Assembly (NCBI GenBank): GCA_018830585.1
Contig: JAHJSD010000052.1
Location: 1-19,719 of the forward strand
DNA length: 19,719 nucleotides
Direction: 5' to 3'
From: Patescibacteria group bacterium
Lineage (GTDB): Bacteria; Patescibacteriota; Microgenomatia; UBA12405; JAHJSD01
The position numbers and the translations under genes were made by a program. Shown piece after piece: positions 1-8,486 of this stretch; within the stretch, counting starts at the first letter, position 1; each line of letters starts with the position of its first letter. The notes beneath the pieces were generated by a model. It saw nothing but the letters and a program-made list of their open reading frames with translations. It was not told where the DNA came from and ran no database searches.

Positions 1-136
1 TCCCACTGTGGCGGTACAGGGCTTCGCTCAGGATGACGAGGTTGTTCCAGAGGGGAGCCTTCGTGGTCATCCCACGGTGGTGGGATCAGGATAACGGAGA
101 AAACCATTTAACCATTGCACTTCGCCCTAAATATTT

Positions 137-174
137 CGATCCTGGATCGAAAGACCTAAAACGATCCAGGATCG
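137..174. repeat. Paired 13-bp palindromes CGATCCTGGATCG / CGATCCAGGATCG
   Basis: CGATCCTGGATCG at 137-149 and CGATCCAGGATCG at 162-174 are exact reverse complements of each other, and each is also an odd-length palindrome. The first extends to TTTCGATCCTGGATCGAAA (134-152). The pair can therefore form one 13-bp hairpin or two small ones. A second copy of the whole arrangement lies at 11657-11693 with the two central bases swapped. Confidence 0.8.
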
Positions 175-240
175 TGATTCCTGTCATTCCGAGCCAGTCC
201 GCTGCCCGTTTTGCGTCTACAGGGAGTAAGATCGTTAATG

Positions 241-246
241 TATAAT
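241..246 (+). promoter_or_regulatory. Consensus -10 box for gatC
   Basis: TATAAT at 241-246 ends ten bases before the gatC ATG (257). A start point 6-9 bases after the box would leave a leader of only about 1-4 nt. No good -35 hexamer lies 16-18 bases upstream. No Shine-Dalgarno sequence precedes the ATG (local sequence CAACCTTGAG). Confidence 0.55.
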
Positions 247-256
247 CAACCTTGAG

Positions 257-568
257 ATGAAAAAGAAGAAATCATCATTTTTCGACATTCCCGCTCTGTC
301 TGCCCTGGCAAAACTAAGAGTGTCCGGCAAAAAGCTTAAAGAATATCAAAATCAGTTAGGTGAGGTTTTAAACTTTATCAAACAGCTGGAAAAGGTTGAC
401 GTCTCTTCAGTAGAATCAACCAGCCGGACGATAGAAATAAACAATGTTTTCTTTGAAGACGGGATTACCCCGGATCAAGTCTTAAAATCCTTAAAAAACC
501 TCAAAATTAGAAAGGTTGCTAATCAAGGCAATTACTTTGTTACCAAAAGGGTAAAGTGGCAATCTTAA
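257..568 (+). CDS. gatC: Asp-tRNA(Asn)/Glu-tRNA(Gln) amidotransferase subunit C
   Basis: GatC is the small subunit of the GatCAB amidotransferase. It wraps GatA and stabilises the complex that converts misacylated Glu-tRNA(Gln) and Asp-tRNA(Asn) to the correct Gln/Asn forms. The 103-aa product has the usual length (about 95-105). It shows the family layout: an N-terminal helix with LSALAKLRVS (residues 14-23), a second helix with the ..FIKQLEKVDVSSVESTS.. segment, and a loop into EDGITPDQVLKSL. The family identity is supported by gatA starting four bases downstream. The ATG at 257 sits just behind a TATAAT box, so the mRNA may be almost leaderless. It is the first gene of the gatC-gatA-MFS-gatB-dnaE cluster. 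Confidence 0.9.
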   Translation: MKKKKSSFFDIPALSALAKLRVSGKKLKEYQNQLGEVLNFIKQLEKVDVSSVESTSRTIEINNVFFEDGITPDQVLKSLKNLKIRKVANQGNYFVTKRVKWQS

Positions 569-572
569 ACCA

Positions 573-1955
573 ATGGATCTCTGGCGTCTCTCCATTAACC
601 AAATCAAAAAGTTAATTAAATCCGGACAGGTTTCGCCGGAAGAAGTTTATAAAGTCTTCTTGTCCAGAATCAAAAAATTTAATCCAGGCCTAAACGCCTT
701 TATCACTGTAATCGAAAAGCCGGAAATAGACAAAACCAAAAAAGACGCCCCGTTATTCGGCATTCCTTTTTCAATGAAAGACGTTTATATGACTAAAGGG
801 ATTAAAACCACTGCCGGCTCGGCCATTCTCAAAAATTATATCTCCCAGTATGACGCCGCCGTTTACCGAAGACTAAAACAGGCCGGAGCGGTTCTGATCG
901 GAAAAACCAACTGCGATGCTTGGGGCCACGGTGTTTCAACCGAAAATTCCGACCTGATGACTACCAAAAACCCATGGAATACCGATTTTGTCGCCGGAGG
1001 TTCCAGCGGAGGCTCCGGGGCTTGTTTAGCAAAAGATATGGCCGTCTTTGACATCGGCGAAGACACCGGCGGCTCCATTAGATTACCCGCTTCGTTTTGT
1101 TCCGTCGTCGGGCTTAAGGCAACCTATGGCTTAATCTCCCGCTACGGGGCAATTGCTTACGCTTCTTCCTTGGACACTGTCGGTCCTATGGCCAGAACAG
1201 TAGAGGATTGCGCTCTGGTCCTGGAAGCAATTGCCGGAAAAGATCGGTTAGACGCTACCAGCAGCAGTTTACCCATTCCAAAATACAGCCAACAGTTAAA
1301 CAAAAGCATTAAGGGAACAAAAATAGGCATTCCGAAAGAATATTTTGTCAAAGGATTAGATCAGGAAGTTGCCCAAAAAGTAAAACAAGTAATCAATAGG
1401 TTTGAAAAAATGGGAGCCAGGATAATTAAAATCTCATTGCCGATGACCAAATACGCCATTGCCGTTTATTATCTGATCGCGCCCAGCGAAACCAGCTCTA
1501 ATCTTTCAAGGTTCGACGGAATCAGGTATGGTAAAGGTAGGGGAAAGTTTGGCGATGAAGCCAAAAGAAGAATCTTGCTGGGAACTTTTGCCTTGTCTGC
1601 CGGGTACTACGACGCTTACTACCTTAAAGCGACCAAAATCAGAACACTAATCAAAAGAGATTTCGAAAAGGCCTTTAAAACCGTTGATGTTATTGTCGCC
1701 CCGGTTTCTCCGACTCCGCCCTTTAAAATCGGGGAAAAAGCGGACGACCCTTTGCAAATGTACTTAGCCGATGTTTTTACGGTACCAATAAGCTTAGCCG
1801 GAGTGCCCTCACTATCCTTGCCTTGCGGTTTCAGCCAAAAAGGCCTGCCGATAGGGTTTCAGATTATCGGCCCCCATTTCCAAGAGGCCAAAATTCTTAA
1901 TTTCGGCCATCAATACCAAAAAGAATCGGGAACTTTTAGAGAATATGAAAATTGA
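573..1955 (+). CDS. gatA: Asp-tRNA(Asn)/Glu-tRNA(Gln) amidotransferase subunit A (amidase)
   Basis: GatA hydrolyses glutamine to supply ammonia to GatB for tRNA-dependent amidation. The 460-aa protein is an amidase-signature enzyme. The Ser-cisSer-Lys triad is readable as K69 (FSMKDVY), S144 (GGSSGGSG) and S168 (DTGGSIRLPAS). The spacings of 75 and 24 residues match the K79/S154/S178 triad known from Staphylococcus aureus GatA. Other family hallmarks are STENSDLMTTKNPWN (122-136) and GLKATYGLISRYG (180-192). Length is slightly short of the usual 480-490. It starts four bases after gatC and its last 11 bases overlap the MFS gene, so translation is probably coupled. No Shine-Dalgarno motif is evident before the ATG. 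GC content is about half, in line with the rest of the cluster. Confidence 0.96.
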   Translation: MDLWRLSINQIKKLIKSGQVSPEEVYKVFLSRIKKFNPGLNAFITVIEKPEIDKTKKDAPLFGIPFSMKDVYMTKGIKTTAGSAILKNYISQYDAAVYRRLKQAGAVLIGKTNCDAWGHGVSTENSDLMTTKNPWNTDFVAGGSSGGSGACLAKDMAVFDIGEDTGGSIRLPASFCSVVGLKATYGLISRYGAIAYASSLDTVGPMARTVEDCALVLEAIAGKDRLDATSSSLPIPKYSQQLNKSIKGTKIGIPKEYFVKGLDQEVAQKVKQVINRFEKMGARIIKISLPMTKYAIAVYYLIAPSETSSNLSRFDGIRYGKGRGKFGDEAKRRILLGTFALSAGYYDAYYLKATKIRTLIKRDFEKAFKTVDVIVAPVSPTPPFKIGEKADDPLQMYLADVFTVPISLAGVPSLSLPCGFSQKGLPIGFQIIGPHFQEAKILNFGHQYQKESGTFREYEN

Positions 1956-3198
1956 AAAACAATTAACTAAAAACCCCAGTTTCAAAAAACTTTGGTTAGC
2001 CCATGCTTTGTCCCAGCTTTCCGGCTATACCCTAATCTTTCTTGTTGTCGGCAAAACTTTTGAAGTAACTACTTCCAATATCGCCTCGGGGATGCTCTGG
2101 ATCTCTTTTACCATACCTACTTTATTTCTAAGCCCTTTCGTTGGCTCGCTAATTGATCTTTGGAACAAACAAAAGATTCTGGTTCTAACCAACTTTCTCC
2201 AATGGCTGGTTATTTACGGTTTTGCCATCAGTTTCTCGATTGACAAGCCTTACTTGGCCTACCCGCTTTTATTCCTTTACGCCGCTATCGGCACTATTAA
2301 CGACCCTGCCGAAATGGCTAAAATTCCCGGCGTGGTCGAAAAAAGTCATCTTCCGGTAGCAAACAATCTTTTGTTTTTCACAGATCATGCCTCATTGATA
2401 TTTTCTTCTGTTTTGGCCGGAGTTTTATTAAAAATAGTTTCCTTGCCGATAGCGATCAGTATCATCGCTTCAATGCCTTTGGTTGCCAGTTTTGTCGCTT
2501 CCACTCTGCCGGAGGAAAAAAACCCAGATCAAACCGCCATTTCTTTAAGCACGGAGTTGGAGAAACTAATTGATAAAATAAGAGCCGGTTACCAGTTCTT
2601 AAGCCAAAACAGACTTATTCTTTATAGTTTTTCCCTGATGATCGCGTTTAAGGTCTTGCTGGCAACAACGATCATCCTCTTGCCTGATTTTTCTAAAAAT
2701 ATTCTGAGGGCCTCTGTTTACGATGCCGGCTTCATGGTAGTTTTACCGCTGGCGATCGGCCTAATTTCGGGAACAATTATTTTAGGAAAATATCAGGGCA
2801 AAACCAGAAAATGGAGGTGGATCGGACGCGGCCTTTTGATGTTAGGGGTCAATTTCCTGCTTCTCATCTTCCTCAACCCCGCTAACCTTGTCAGCAGAAG
2901 ATTTTTTAATGTTTTACTGGCGGTTTTAGCCGGGGTTTCCGTCTCAATTATCAACGCCCCGGTTCAGTCATTTATCCAAGAGGTTACTCCGAAAGACCTA
3001 AGAGGCCAGACTTTCAGCACCTTAGCTTTCTTTACCACCCTTGCCTCCATCCCCTCGGTCTTTATTTCGACCGCTTTATCGGAAATTTTAGGAATAAAGG
3101 CCTTTTTAACCATTATTGCCATAGCAATACTTTCGTTAGGATTTTATGTTTCCCAAAGAGGCAATGAAATCGTCTTATCTACCAATAATCGGCATTGA
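1945..3198 (+). CDS. Major facilitator superfamily transporter
   Basis: This 417-aa integral membrane protein has roughly 10-12 hydrophobic helices in two halves. They are separated by a charged cytoplasmic stretch near residues 190-215 (STLPEEKNPDQ... to LEKLIDKIRAG). An MFS motif-A-like loop, GSLIDLWNKQKIL, lies between helices 2 and 3. The overall pattern resembles the MFS_3 (EntS-like exporter) group, but the substrate cannot be read from sequence. The ATG overlaps the end of gatA by 11 bases, and the 3' end overlaps gatB by about 35 bases. The transporter is therefore embedded between two subunits of one enzyme. A functional link to amidotransfer is not implied; dense packing may be the only reason. 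Confidence 0.85.
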   Translation: MKIEKQLTKNPSFKKLWLAHALSQLSGYTLIFLVVGKTFEVTTSNIASGMLWISFTIPTLFLSPFVGSLIDLWNKQKILVLTNFLQWLVIYGFAISFSIDKPYLAYPLLFLYAAIGTINDPAEMAKIPGVVEKSHLPVANNLLFFTDHASLIFSSVLAGVLLKIVSLPIAISIIASMPLVASFVASTLPEEKNPDQTAISLSTELEKLIDKIRAGYQFLSQNRLILYSFSLMIAFKVLLATTIILLPDFSKNILRASVYDAGFMVVLPLAIGLISGTIILGKYQGKTRKWRWIGRGLLMLGVNFLLLIFLNPANLVSRRFFNVLLAVLAGVSVSIINAPVQSFIQEVTPKDLRGQTFSTLAFFTTLASIPSVFISTALSEILGIKAFLTIIAIAILSLGFYVSQRGNEIVLSTNNRH

Positions 3199-4495
3199 GG
3201 TCCACGTTGAACTAAGGACCAAGTCCAAAATGTTTTGCTCCTGTCACAACAGGCATTTCGGACAGAAACCCAATACCAATGTCTGTCCTGTTTGTTTAGG
3301 GTTGCCGGGAGCGCTTCCGGTACCGAATATAAAAGCGATAGAAGAAACCATTATTATTGCCTTAACCTTAAACTGTAAAATCAATTCGGTTTTTTGGTTT
3401 GACCGGAAAAACTATTTCTATCCGGATCTGCCTAAAGGATATCAAATCAGCCAGCACTTCGCCCCGATCGGGATTAACGGTTTCCTGCCTGTTTTCGGGG
3501 AAGGGAAGTCAGGAAAAATCGGCATCAGCGACGTTCACTTAGAAGAAGACACCGGCAAGTCCTTGCATACCGAAGAAACTACTCTTTTGGACTACAACAG
3601 AAGCGGCGTTCCCCTGGTAGAAATCGTCAGCAAACCGGAAATACACTCCAGCAGCGAAGCGAAAGAATACCTTAAAAGAGTTCAGCAGACAATTCGCTGG
3701 CTTGGTTTTTCCGACTGCGATATGGAAAAAGGCTCGATGCGCTTAGAAGCCAATATCTCGGTAGCCGAAACCAACCAAGCGGGCAATTACCAACTGCCGG
3801 AATACCGGGTAGAAATCAAAAACCTCAACTCCTTCAGGTTCGTGGAAAAAGCAATCGACTACGAAATATCGCGGCAAATCAAAATTCTTGAATCCGGTCT
3901 TTTGCCAAAACAGGAAACCAGAGGTTTTAATTCTCAAAAAGGGGTTACCTACCCGCAAAGAGGCAAGGAAGTGGCCAAAGATTACCGTTATTTTCCGGAA
4001 CCGGATATCCCGCCCTTCAAATTCAGTTCAAAACAAATCTCCAAATTCGGTGAAAATATCAGTGAAATGCCCTGGCAGGCAGAAGACAACCTTATGAAAC
4101 TCGGCGTGAAAGGACAATGGGTAAAAATAATCGCCCGCCGAAAAGAAACGGTCCGTCTTTTTTTGGAAAGCCAAAGGCTCTCCTCAAACAAAATCTCCTC
4201 TCAAGAATTGGCCGGGTGGATGGTCAACAAAAAAACAAAGCAGGATACTAAACCCAAAGACTTAGTTGAAGAGATTCTTACTGAGAAAAATAAATTCAGC
4301 TTATCCGAAGACCGAATAGCCATTTTTGCAGAGCAGGCAATTTCGGAAAATCCGAAGGCGGTCGCCGACTATCGGCAAGGAAAGACGCAAGTGGTCGGTT
4401 TTTTAATCGGCCAGGTTCAAAGAAAAAGCCAAGGGAAAGCCGACCCAAACATCGTGACAAAAATTCTTTTAAGAAAATTAAAGCAAAATAAATGA
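3164..4495 (+). CDS. gatB: Asp-tRNA(Asn)/Glu-tRNA(Gln) amidotransferase subunit B
   Basis: GatB activates the misacylated aminoacyl-tRNA (kinase step) and transfers ammonia from GatA. Visible hallmarks are PIIGIEVHVELRTKSKMFC at the N-terminus, a zinc site C25-x-C27...C41-x2-C44 (CSC...CPVC), YFYPDLPKGYQISQ, the metal/ATP-site segment DVHLEEDTGKSLH (123-135), and the PROSITE-type signature DYNRSGVPLVEIV (143-155). The C-terminal 140 residues form the helical YqeY-like tRNA-binding tail ending in GQVQRKSQGKADPN. I chose ATG 3164 (443 aa) because the protein then begins MKSSYLPIIG, as in homologues, with AGAGG just upstream. An in-frame ATG at 3146 adds six residues and a longer overlap with the MFS gene. 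The stop overlaps the dnaE start by four bases. Confidence 0.95.
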   Translation: MKSSYLPIIGIEVHVELRTKSKMFCSCHNRHFGQKPNTNVCPVCLGLPGALPVPNIKAIEETIIIALTLNCKINSVFWFDRKNYFYPDLPKGYQISQHFAPIGINGFLPVFGEGKSGKIGISDVHLEEDTGKSLHTEETTLLDYNRSGVPLVEIVSKPEIHSSSEAKEYLKRVQQTIRWLGFSDCDMEKGSMRLEANISVAETNQAGNYQLPEYRVEIKNLNSFRFVEKAIDYEISRQIKILESGLLPKQETRGFNSQKGVTYPQRGKEVAKDYRYFPEPDIPPFKFSSKQISKFGENISEMPWQAEDNLMKLGVKGQWVKIIARRKETVRLFLESQRLSSNKISSQELAGWMVNKKTKQDTKPKDLVEEILTEKNKFSLSEDRIAIFAEQAISENPKAVADYRQGKTQVVGFLIGQVQRKSQGKADPNIVTKILLRKLKQNK

Positions 4496-7400
4496 AAAGC
4501 TCGGACTTTGTTCATCTCCATGTCCATACAGAATATTCATTGCTCGACGGCCTGCCTAAGATAAAATCTCTGACTTCCAAAACTAAAGAACTGGCTATGA
4601 ATTCTTTGGCAATCACCGATCACGGAGCAATGTACGGAGCGATTGAATTTTATAAAGCCTGTAAAAAAGAGGGCCTGAAACCGATTATTGGTTGTGAGAT
4701 CTATCTTGCCGCCGGAAACAGAAAGGATAAAACGGCTGAAAACAGGCAAAATTACCATCTACTGCTCTTAGCTAAAAATCATCAGGGTTACAGGAACCTG
4801 ATAAAAATAGTCAGTATCGGCCATCTCGAGGGCTTTTATTACAAACCGAGAATTGATTGGGAAATAATGGAAAAGTATCACCAGGATTTGATCTGCACCA
4901 GCGCCTGTGTTGAAGGGGAAATCGCCCAGCAAATACTCGAAGACAATTACCAAACAGCCAAACAAAGAGCCGCCGACTACCGGCAGTTGTTTGGCAAAGA
5001 TTATTATTTAGAAATTCAAAACCACCCTGGGCTTAAAAAACAAGATGCTGTCAACACGGGATTGGTAAAAATAAGCCGCGAGTTGGGCATACCGCTGGTA
5101 GCAACCAATGATGTTCATTATTTAGACAAAGAGGACTCTTTCGCTCAAGACGTTTTGCTAATGATCAACACTCAAACTACAGTCAATACGCCGAAAAGGC
5201 TTTCAATGTTGGAAACGCCTGACTTTTATCTTAAATCTCCCGAAGAAATGGAAAAAGAATTCAGGGATTTTCCGGACGCGATAGAGAATACCAAAAAAAT
5301 TGCCGATAAATGCGAGATTGAAATAGAGTTGGGCAAATGGTATTTCCCAAAATTTCCCATTCCAAAAGGAGAAACAAATGAAAATCTGCTCCGCAAGAAA
5401 ACCTTTCGGGCGGCAAAAGATCATTACGGCAAGCCGCTTTCCAAAGAGGTCAAAGAGCGGCTCAAGTATGAACTTGAAATTATCTGCGGCAAAGGATACG
5501 CCCCCTACTTTTTAATAATGAAAGATTTCATTGACTGGACCGAAAAAAATAACACCAGGACCAACACCAGAGGTTCGGCCGCAGGATCCTTAGCTTCCTT
5601 TGTTTTGGGAATCACTTCTGTTGACCCGCTAATTTACAACCTTCCTTTTGAAAGATTTTTAAACAAACAGAGACCAAGCCCTCCGGACATAGACTTGGAT
5701 GTCTCCGACGACAAAAGGCAACAAATGCTTTACCATATCGTTGACCAGTACGGAGAAGAAGCGGTTGCCCAAATCTGCACTTTTGGAAGAATGTTAGCCA
5801 GAGGTTCAGTCAGAGACACCGCCCGGGTCTTAGGCTATGAATACGCGGTTGGGGACAAAATCGCCAAACTAATTCCCATAGGATCCCAAGGATTCCCCAT
5901 GTCAATCGACAAAGCCCTGAAAATCAGTCCGGAGTTAAAGGCGCTTTACGACCAAGACCAGGACTGCCGAAAGGTCATCGACGCCGCCAAACAAATTGAG
6001 GGCTGCGCCCGCCACATTAGCGTTCATGCTTGCGCCTTGGTAATTTCTCCCACCACTATTAATGAGTTTAGCCCCACCCAAAAAGAGGCCGGCGGGGATA
6101 AAATCATCACTCAATACGAAATGCACGCCATTGAGGACGTCGGTTTAATCAAGCTCGATATTTTAGGAATCCGAAACCTTTCCATTTTAAGCAATGCCTT
6201 AGTTAATCTTAAAAAGACTAAGAAAATTAAAGTCAATTTAAGAAAGATCTCCTTAGACGACAAAAAAACTTTTAAAATGTTAGCTAATGGCGACACCATG
6301 GGAGTTTTTCAGTTCAGCGGAAAAGGGATAACCAGCTGGCTTAAAGAATTAAAACCAAACCAGATTGAAGATTTGATGGCCATGGTTGCCCTCTACCGTC
6401 CCGGGCCAATGGCAATTATTCCTGAATATATTGCCAGAAAGAGAAACCCGGATAGGGTAAGTTATCTGGACCCGAGGATGAAAGAATTCTTGGATAAATC
6501 CTATGGTCTGATCGTCTATCAAGACGACTGTCTTTACACCGCTATCTATATTGCCGGATATGACTGGGTTAAGGCCGATAAATTTCGAAAGGCAATCGGT
6601 AAAAAGATTCCGGAAGAAATGGAAGAACAGAAACAAGAATTCATTGACGGCTGTGTGGCAAACGGGCTTAACAAAAAGAAGGCAGAAGAGCTTTTTGCCA
6701 GCATTGAATCTTTTGTCGGTTTCGGGTTTAACAAGGCTCATGCCGCCTCCTACGGAATGCTGGCTTACCACACCGCCTATATGAAAGCTAATTACCCGGT
6801 CGAATATATGTGCGCCCTGCTAACAGCAGAGTCCGAAGACGTGGACAAAATCAGCGCCGGGGTAAAAGAATGCAGAAAAATGGGGATTATCGTTTACCCA
6901 CCCGAGATAAATAAATCGGGTAAAGATTTCAAGATTAAACAAGACAAGGATTCGCTGGACGGGATGGCGATCTGGTTTGGTCTTAACGCGATCAAAAATG
7001 TCGGCGCTGCCGCAATCGAAGAAATCTTAAAAGCCAGAAAAAGCGGCGGGGATTTCACTTCTCTGACCGATTTTTGTCTTCGGGTCAACGGCCAGAAGGT
7101 AAATAAAAAAGTTCTTGAAAGTTTAGTTAAGGCCGGCGCTTTGGATATTTTCGGCAAGAGAAGCGCCATCTTGGCCAGTTTAGATAAAATCCGTGAAAAA
7201 ACCAGCAAAAAACAAAAAGATTTAGAAAGCGGCCAAACCAGCTTTTTTTCTTTTTCTCCAGGTAAAGAAAAAGAAACCATTAATGACGAATTAACCGAGG
7301 TAGAAGAGTTTCCCAAAGAACAATTACTAAGAATGGAAAAAGAGCTTCTTGGGCTGTATTTGACGGAACATCCGTTAGTTAAAAAGTTGGCCGCGCTTTC

Positions 7401-7935
7401 TAATTTAGTCACTCACAAGATCAATGAATTGGAAGAAGTCCAGCGCGGGAGAGTAAAAATCGCCGGATCGGTTTCTAAGGTGAGGACCATTTTTACCAGA
7501 AACGGCAATAAAGAAATGTGTTTTGTTTCAATCGAAGACGATACCGGGCAAGTAGAGTTAGTTGTTTTTCCGGGAACATTTTCGGAAACTAAAGAACTTT
7601 TAATAGAGGAAAAATTGGTTTTAATTGAGGCAAAAATTGAATTTCGCGAAGATAAACAATCTTTAATAGCTGAAAAAATCGCTGACGGAGAAAGAGTTCC
7701 CCCCGGCAGTCAAAAGACAGAGGAAGGTTTTATTATTGATATCCCTAAAGGGACCGGATCGCAAATACTAATCAGGCTAAACAGCTTGCTCAAAGCCAAC
7801 CCCGGCAGCGACACCGGTTTGATCCGGTTTCCCAACGGCAAGGAAGTGACCGTCAGTTTCGGCATCGGCTGGAACATCGACTTAGAACAAGAAATTAAAA
7901 GTTTATTGAAGCTCAGCGAGTTAAAAACCCGCTGA
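4492..7935 (+). CDS. dnaE: DNA polymerase III alpha subunit (replicative polymerase)
   Basis: This is the catalytic subunit of the chromosomal replicase, 1147 aa, close to the usual 1150-1160. An N-terminal PHP domain (FVHLHVHTEYSLLDG, residues 6-20) keeps metal-ligand-type residues H8, H10, D19, H44 (ITDHGAMYG), E69 (GCEIY), H89 and D207/H209 (ATNDVHYL). The polymerase catalytic acids are D401 and D403 (PPDIDLDVSD) and D556 (IKLDILG), matching D401/D403/D555 of E. coli. Further blocks are ALYRPGPM and a helix-hairpin-helix region. A beta-clamp motif QTSFF (915-919) and an OB fold (about residues 985-1060, KIAGSVSKVRTIF..) follow. It starts with ATGA overlapping gatB, so it is probably coupled to the amidotransferase operon. 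Confidence 0.97.
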   Translation: MKSSDFVHLHVHTEYSLLDGLPKIKSLTSKTKELAMNSLAITDHGAMYGAIEFYKACKKEGLKPIIGCEIYLAAGNRKDKTAENRQNYHLLLLAKNHQGYRNLIKIVSIGHLEGFYYKPRIDWEIMEKYHQDLICTSACVEGEIAQQILEDNYQTAKQRAADYRQLFGKDYYLEIQNHPGLKKQDAVNTGLVKISRELGIPLVATNDVHYLDKEDSFAQDVLLMINTQTTVNTPKRLSMLETPDFYLKSPEEMEKEFRDFPDAIENTKKIADKCEIEIELGKWYFPKFPIPKGETNENLLRKKTFRAAKDHYGKPLSKEVKERLKYELEIICGKGYAPYFLIMKDFIDWTEKNNTRTNTRGSAAGSLASFVLGITSVDPLIYNLPFERFLNKQRPSPPDIDLDVSDDKRQQMLYHIVDQYGEEAVAQICTFGRMLARGSVRDTARVLGYEYAVGDKIAKLIPIGSQGFPMSIDKALKISPELKALYDQDQDCRKVIDAAKQIEGCARHISVHACALVISPTTINEFSPTQKEAGGDKIITQYEMHAIEDVGLIKLDILGIRNLSILSNALVNLKKTKKIKVNLRKISLDDKKTFKMLANGDTMGVFQFSGKGITSWLKELKPNQIEDLMAMVALYRPGPMAIIPEYIARKRNPDRVSYLDPRMKEFLDKSYGLIVYQDDCLYTAIYIAGYDWVKADKFRKAIGKKIPEEMEEQKQEFIDGCVANGLNKKKAEELFASIESFVGFGFNKAHAASYGMLAYHTAYMKANYPVEYMCALLTAESEDVDKISAGVKECRKMGIIVYPPEINKSGKDFKIKQDKDSLDGMAIWFGLNAIKNVGAAAIEEILKARKSGGDFTSLTDFCLRVNGQKVNKKVLESLVKAGALDIFGKRSAILASLDKIREKTSKKQKDLESGQTSFFSFSPGKEKETINDELTEVEEFPKEQLLRMEKELLGLYLTEHPLVKKLAALSNLVTHKINELEEVQRGRVKIAGSVSKVRTIFTRNGNKEMCFVSIEDDTGQVELVVFPGTFSETKELLIEEKLVLIEAKIEFREDKQSLIAEKIADGERVPPGSQKTEEGFIIDIPKGTGSQILIRLNSLLKANPGSDTGLIRFPNGKEVTVSFGIGWNIDLEQEIKSLLKLSELKTR

Positions 7936-7982
7936 TTCTTCGCTTTCTATTGTTAATTAAGTTTCAACTGATAGCTGAAACC

Positions 7983-8002
7983 CCTGCCTGCCGGCAGGCA
8001 GG
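7983..8002. repeat. Perfect 20-bp palindrome CCTGCCTGCCGGCAGGCAGG
   Basis: CCTGCCTGCCGGCAGGCAGG is its own reverse complement. This kind of palindrome is scattered through many CPR genomes, both between and inside genes. A near-identical copy with one extra T sits inside the glycosyltransferase gene at 9660-9680. Confidence 0.85.
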
Positions 8003-8045
8003 CGCCAAAGCGAAAATTGTCCTTACCCTGGAATCACCATCCAGC

Positions 8046-8064
8046 CATGGGCTTTTAGCCCATG
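8046..8064. repeat. Hairpin CATGGGC-TTTTA-GCCCATG
   Basis: There are seven-base perfect arms with a five-base loop. There is no T-run after either arm, so it is unlikely to be an intrinsic terminator. It lies within the repeat-rich dnaE-rplS gap. Confidence 0.6.
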
Positions 8065-8120
8065 AATTTTCGCGAAGGTGGGTTAAACTGACCAAAAAAA
8101 GGGGGCTTTTAAACTGCCGT

Positions 8121-8149
8121 TTGATCATAAGCGGATAATTTGATAAAAT
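8121..8149 (+). promoter_or_regulatory. rplS promoter (-35 and extended -10)
   Basis: TTGATC (8121-8126) and TAAAAT (8144-8149) are 17 bases apart, and TGA directly before the -10 gives an extended -10 element. The -10 ends seven bases before the rplS ATG (8157). Transcription would then start at or within a base or two of the start codon, predicting a leaderless mRNA. Confidence 0.65.
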
Positions 8150-8156
8150 CTGATCT

Positions 8157-8486
8157 ATGGCAATAAGCGCTTTATGGCAGGACAAAACCGTCTTTAACGT
8201 TGGCGACACCGTAAAAATTTCCTACAAAATTATTGAGGAAAACAAAAAAGAAAGGCTTCAGGCTTTCGAGGGTGTTGTAATTAGGATCCGCGGCAGTGGG
8301 GAAAGTAAAACTTTCACCGTCAGAAAGATCGCCGCCGACAGAATCGGCGTGGAAAGAATTTTTCCCTTGAATTCCCCTTACATAAGCGATCTTTCCGTAA
8401 CCAAACACCCGAAAAGAAAAATCCGCCGGTCAAAATTGTATTACCTCAGAAACCAGAGTGGCAAAAAAGGCAAAAGAGCCAACTAG
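8157..8486 (+). CDS. rplS: 50S ribosomal protein L19
   Basis: L19 sits at the interface of the 30S and 50S subunits. The 109-aa product carries the family blocks in order: FNVGDTVKISYKI, RLQAFEGVVIRIRGSG, FTVRKIAADRIGVERIFPLNSP, then KIRRSKLYYLRNQSGKKGKR at the C-terminus. Length is normal (about 110-120). The ATG at 8157 is placed immediately behind a strong promoter and has no Shine-Dalgarno sequence, fitting leaderless translation. The last 29 bases overlap yraN. The rplS-yraN pairing resembles the conserved L19/RNase HII/YraN neighbourhood of many bacteria, here without an rnhB between them. Confidence 0.96.
   Translation: MAISALWQDKTVFNVGDTVKISYKIIEENKKERLQAFEGVVIRIRGSGESKTFTVRKIAADRIGVERIFPLNSPYISDLSVTKHPKRKIRRSKLYYLRNQSGKKGKRAN

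Larger units (their letters stand above)
1..256. other. Repeat-bearing intergenic region upstream of gatC
   Basis: I see no credible gene here. An open frame at 33-245 runs through repeat-type sequence and looks like no protein family. The segment holds fragments of repeats found elsewhere in the window: a GCTTCGCTCAGGATGACGAG block near 22-41 (reverse complement of the common CATCCTGAGCGAAG type), the paired CGATCC/GGATCG palindromes at 137-174, and GTCATTCCGAGC near 183-194. The final bases carry the gatC promoter. Confidence 0.6.
7936..8156. other. dnaE-rplS intergenic region with palindromic repeats
   Basis: There is no convincing gene. An open frame 7950-8138 would need a TTG start and reads straight through the palindromic repeat (giving the TPACRQAG peptide typical of that repeat), so I do not call it. 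The segment holds the 20-bp palindrome at 7983-8002, a hairpin at 8046-8064 and the rplS promoter at its end. A short CAGCG/CGCTG inverted repeat spans the dnaE stop, but it has no clear T-run and is not a convincing terminator. Confidence 0.6.

Noticed and set aside
33..245. Open frame of 70 codons before gatC
   Set aside because: It runs through repeat sequence and the gatC promoter; the peptide has DPGSKD/PVIPSQS repeat-derived character and no family resemblance.
6349..6771. 140-codon minus-strand frame inside dnaE
   Set aside because: Antisense shadow of a well-conserved DnaE segment (RPGPM to GFGFNKAHAASYG); no independent start signals.
6894..7412. 172-codon minus-strand frame inside dnaE
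   Set aside because: Antisense shadow; low-complexity Ser/Leu/Lys-rich peptide typical of reverse-frame reading of a Lys/Glu-rich gene.
7950..8138. Open frame of 62 codons between dnaE and rplS
   Set aside because: It needs a TTG start, reads through the 20-bp palindrome (TPACRQAG) and a hairpin, and resembles no family.
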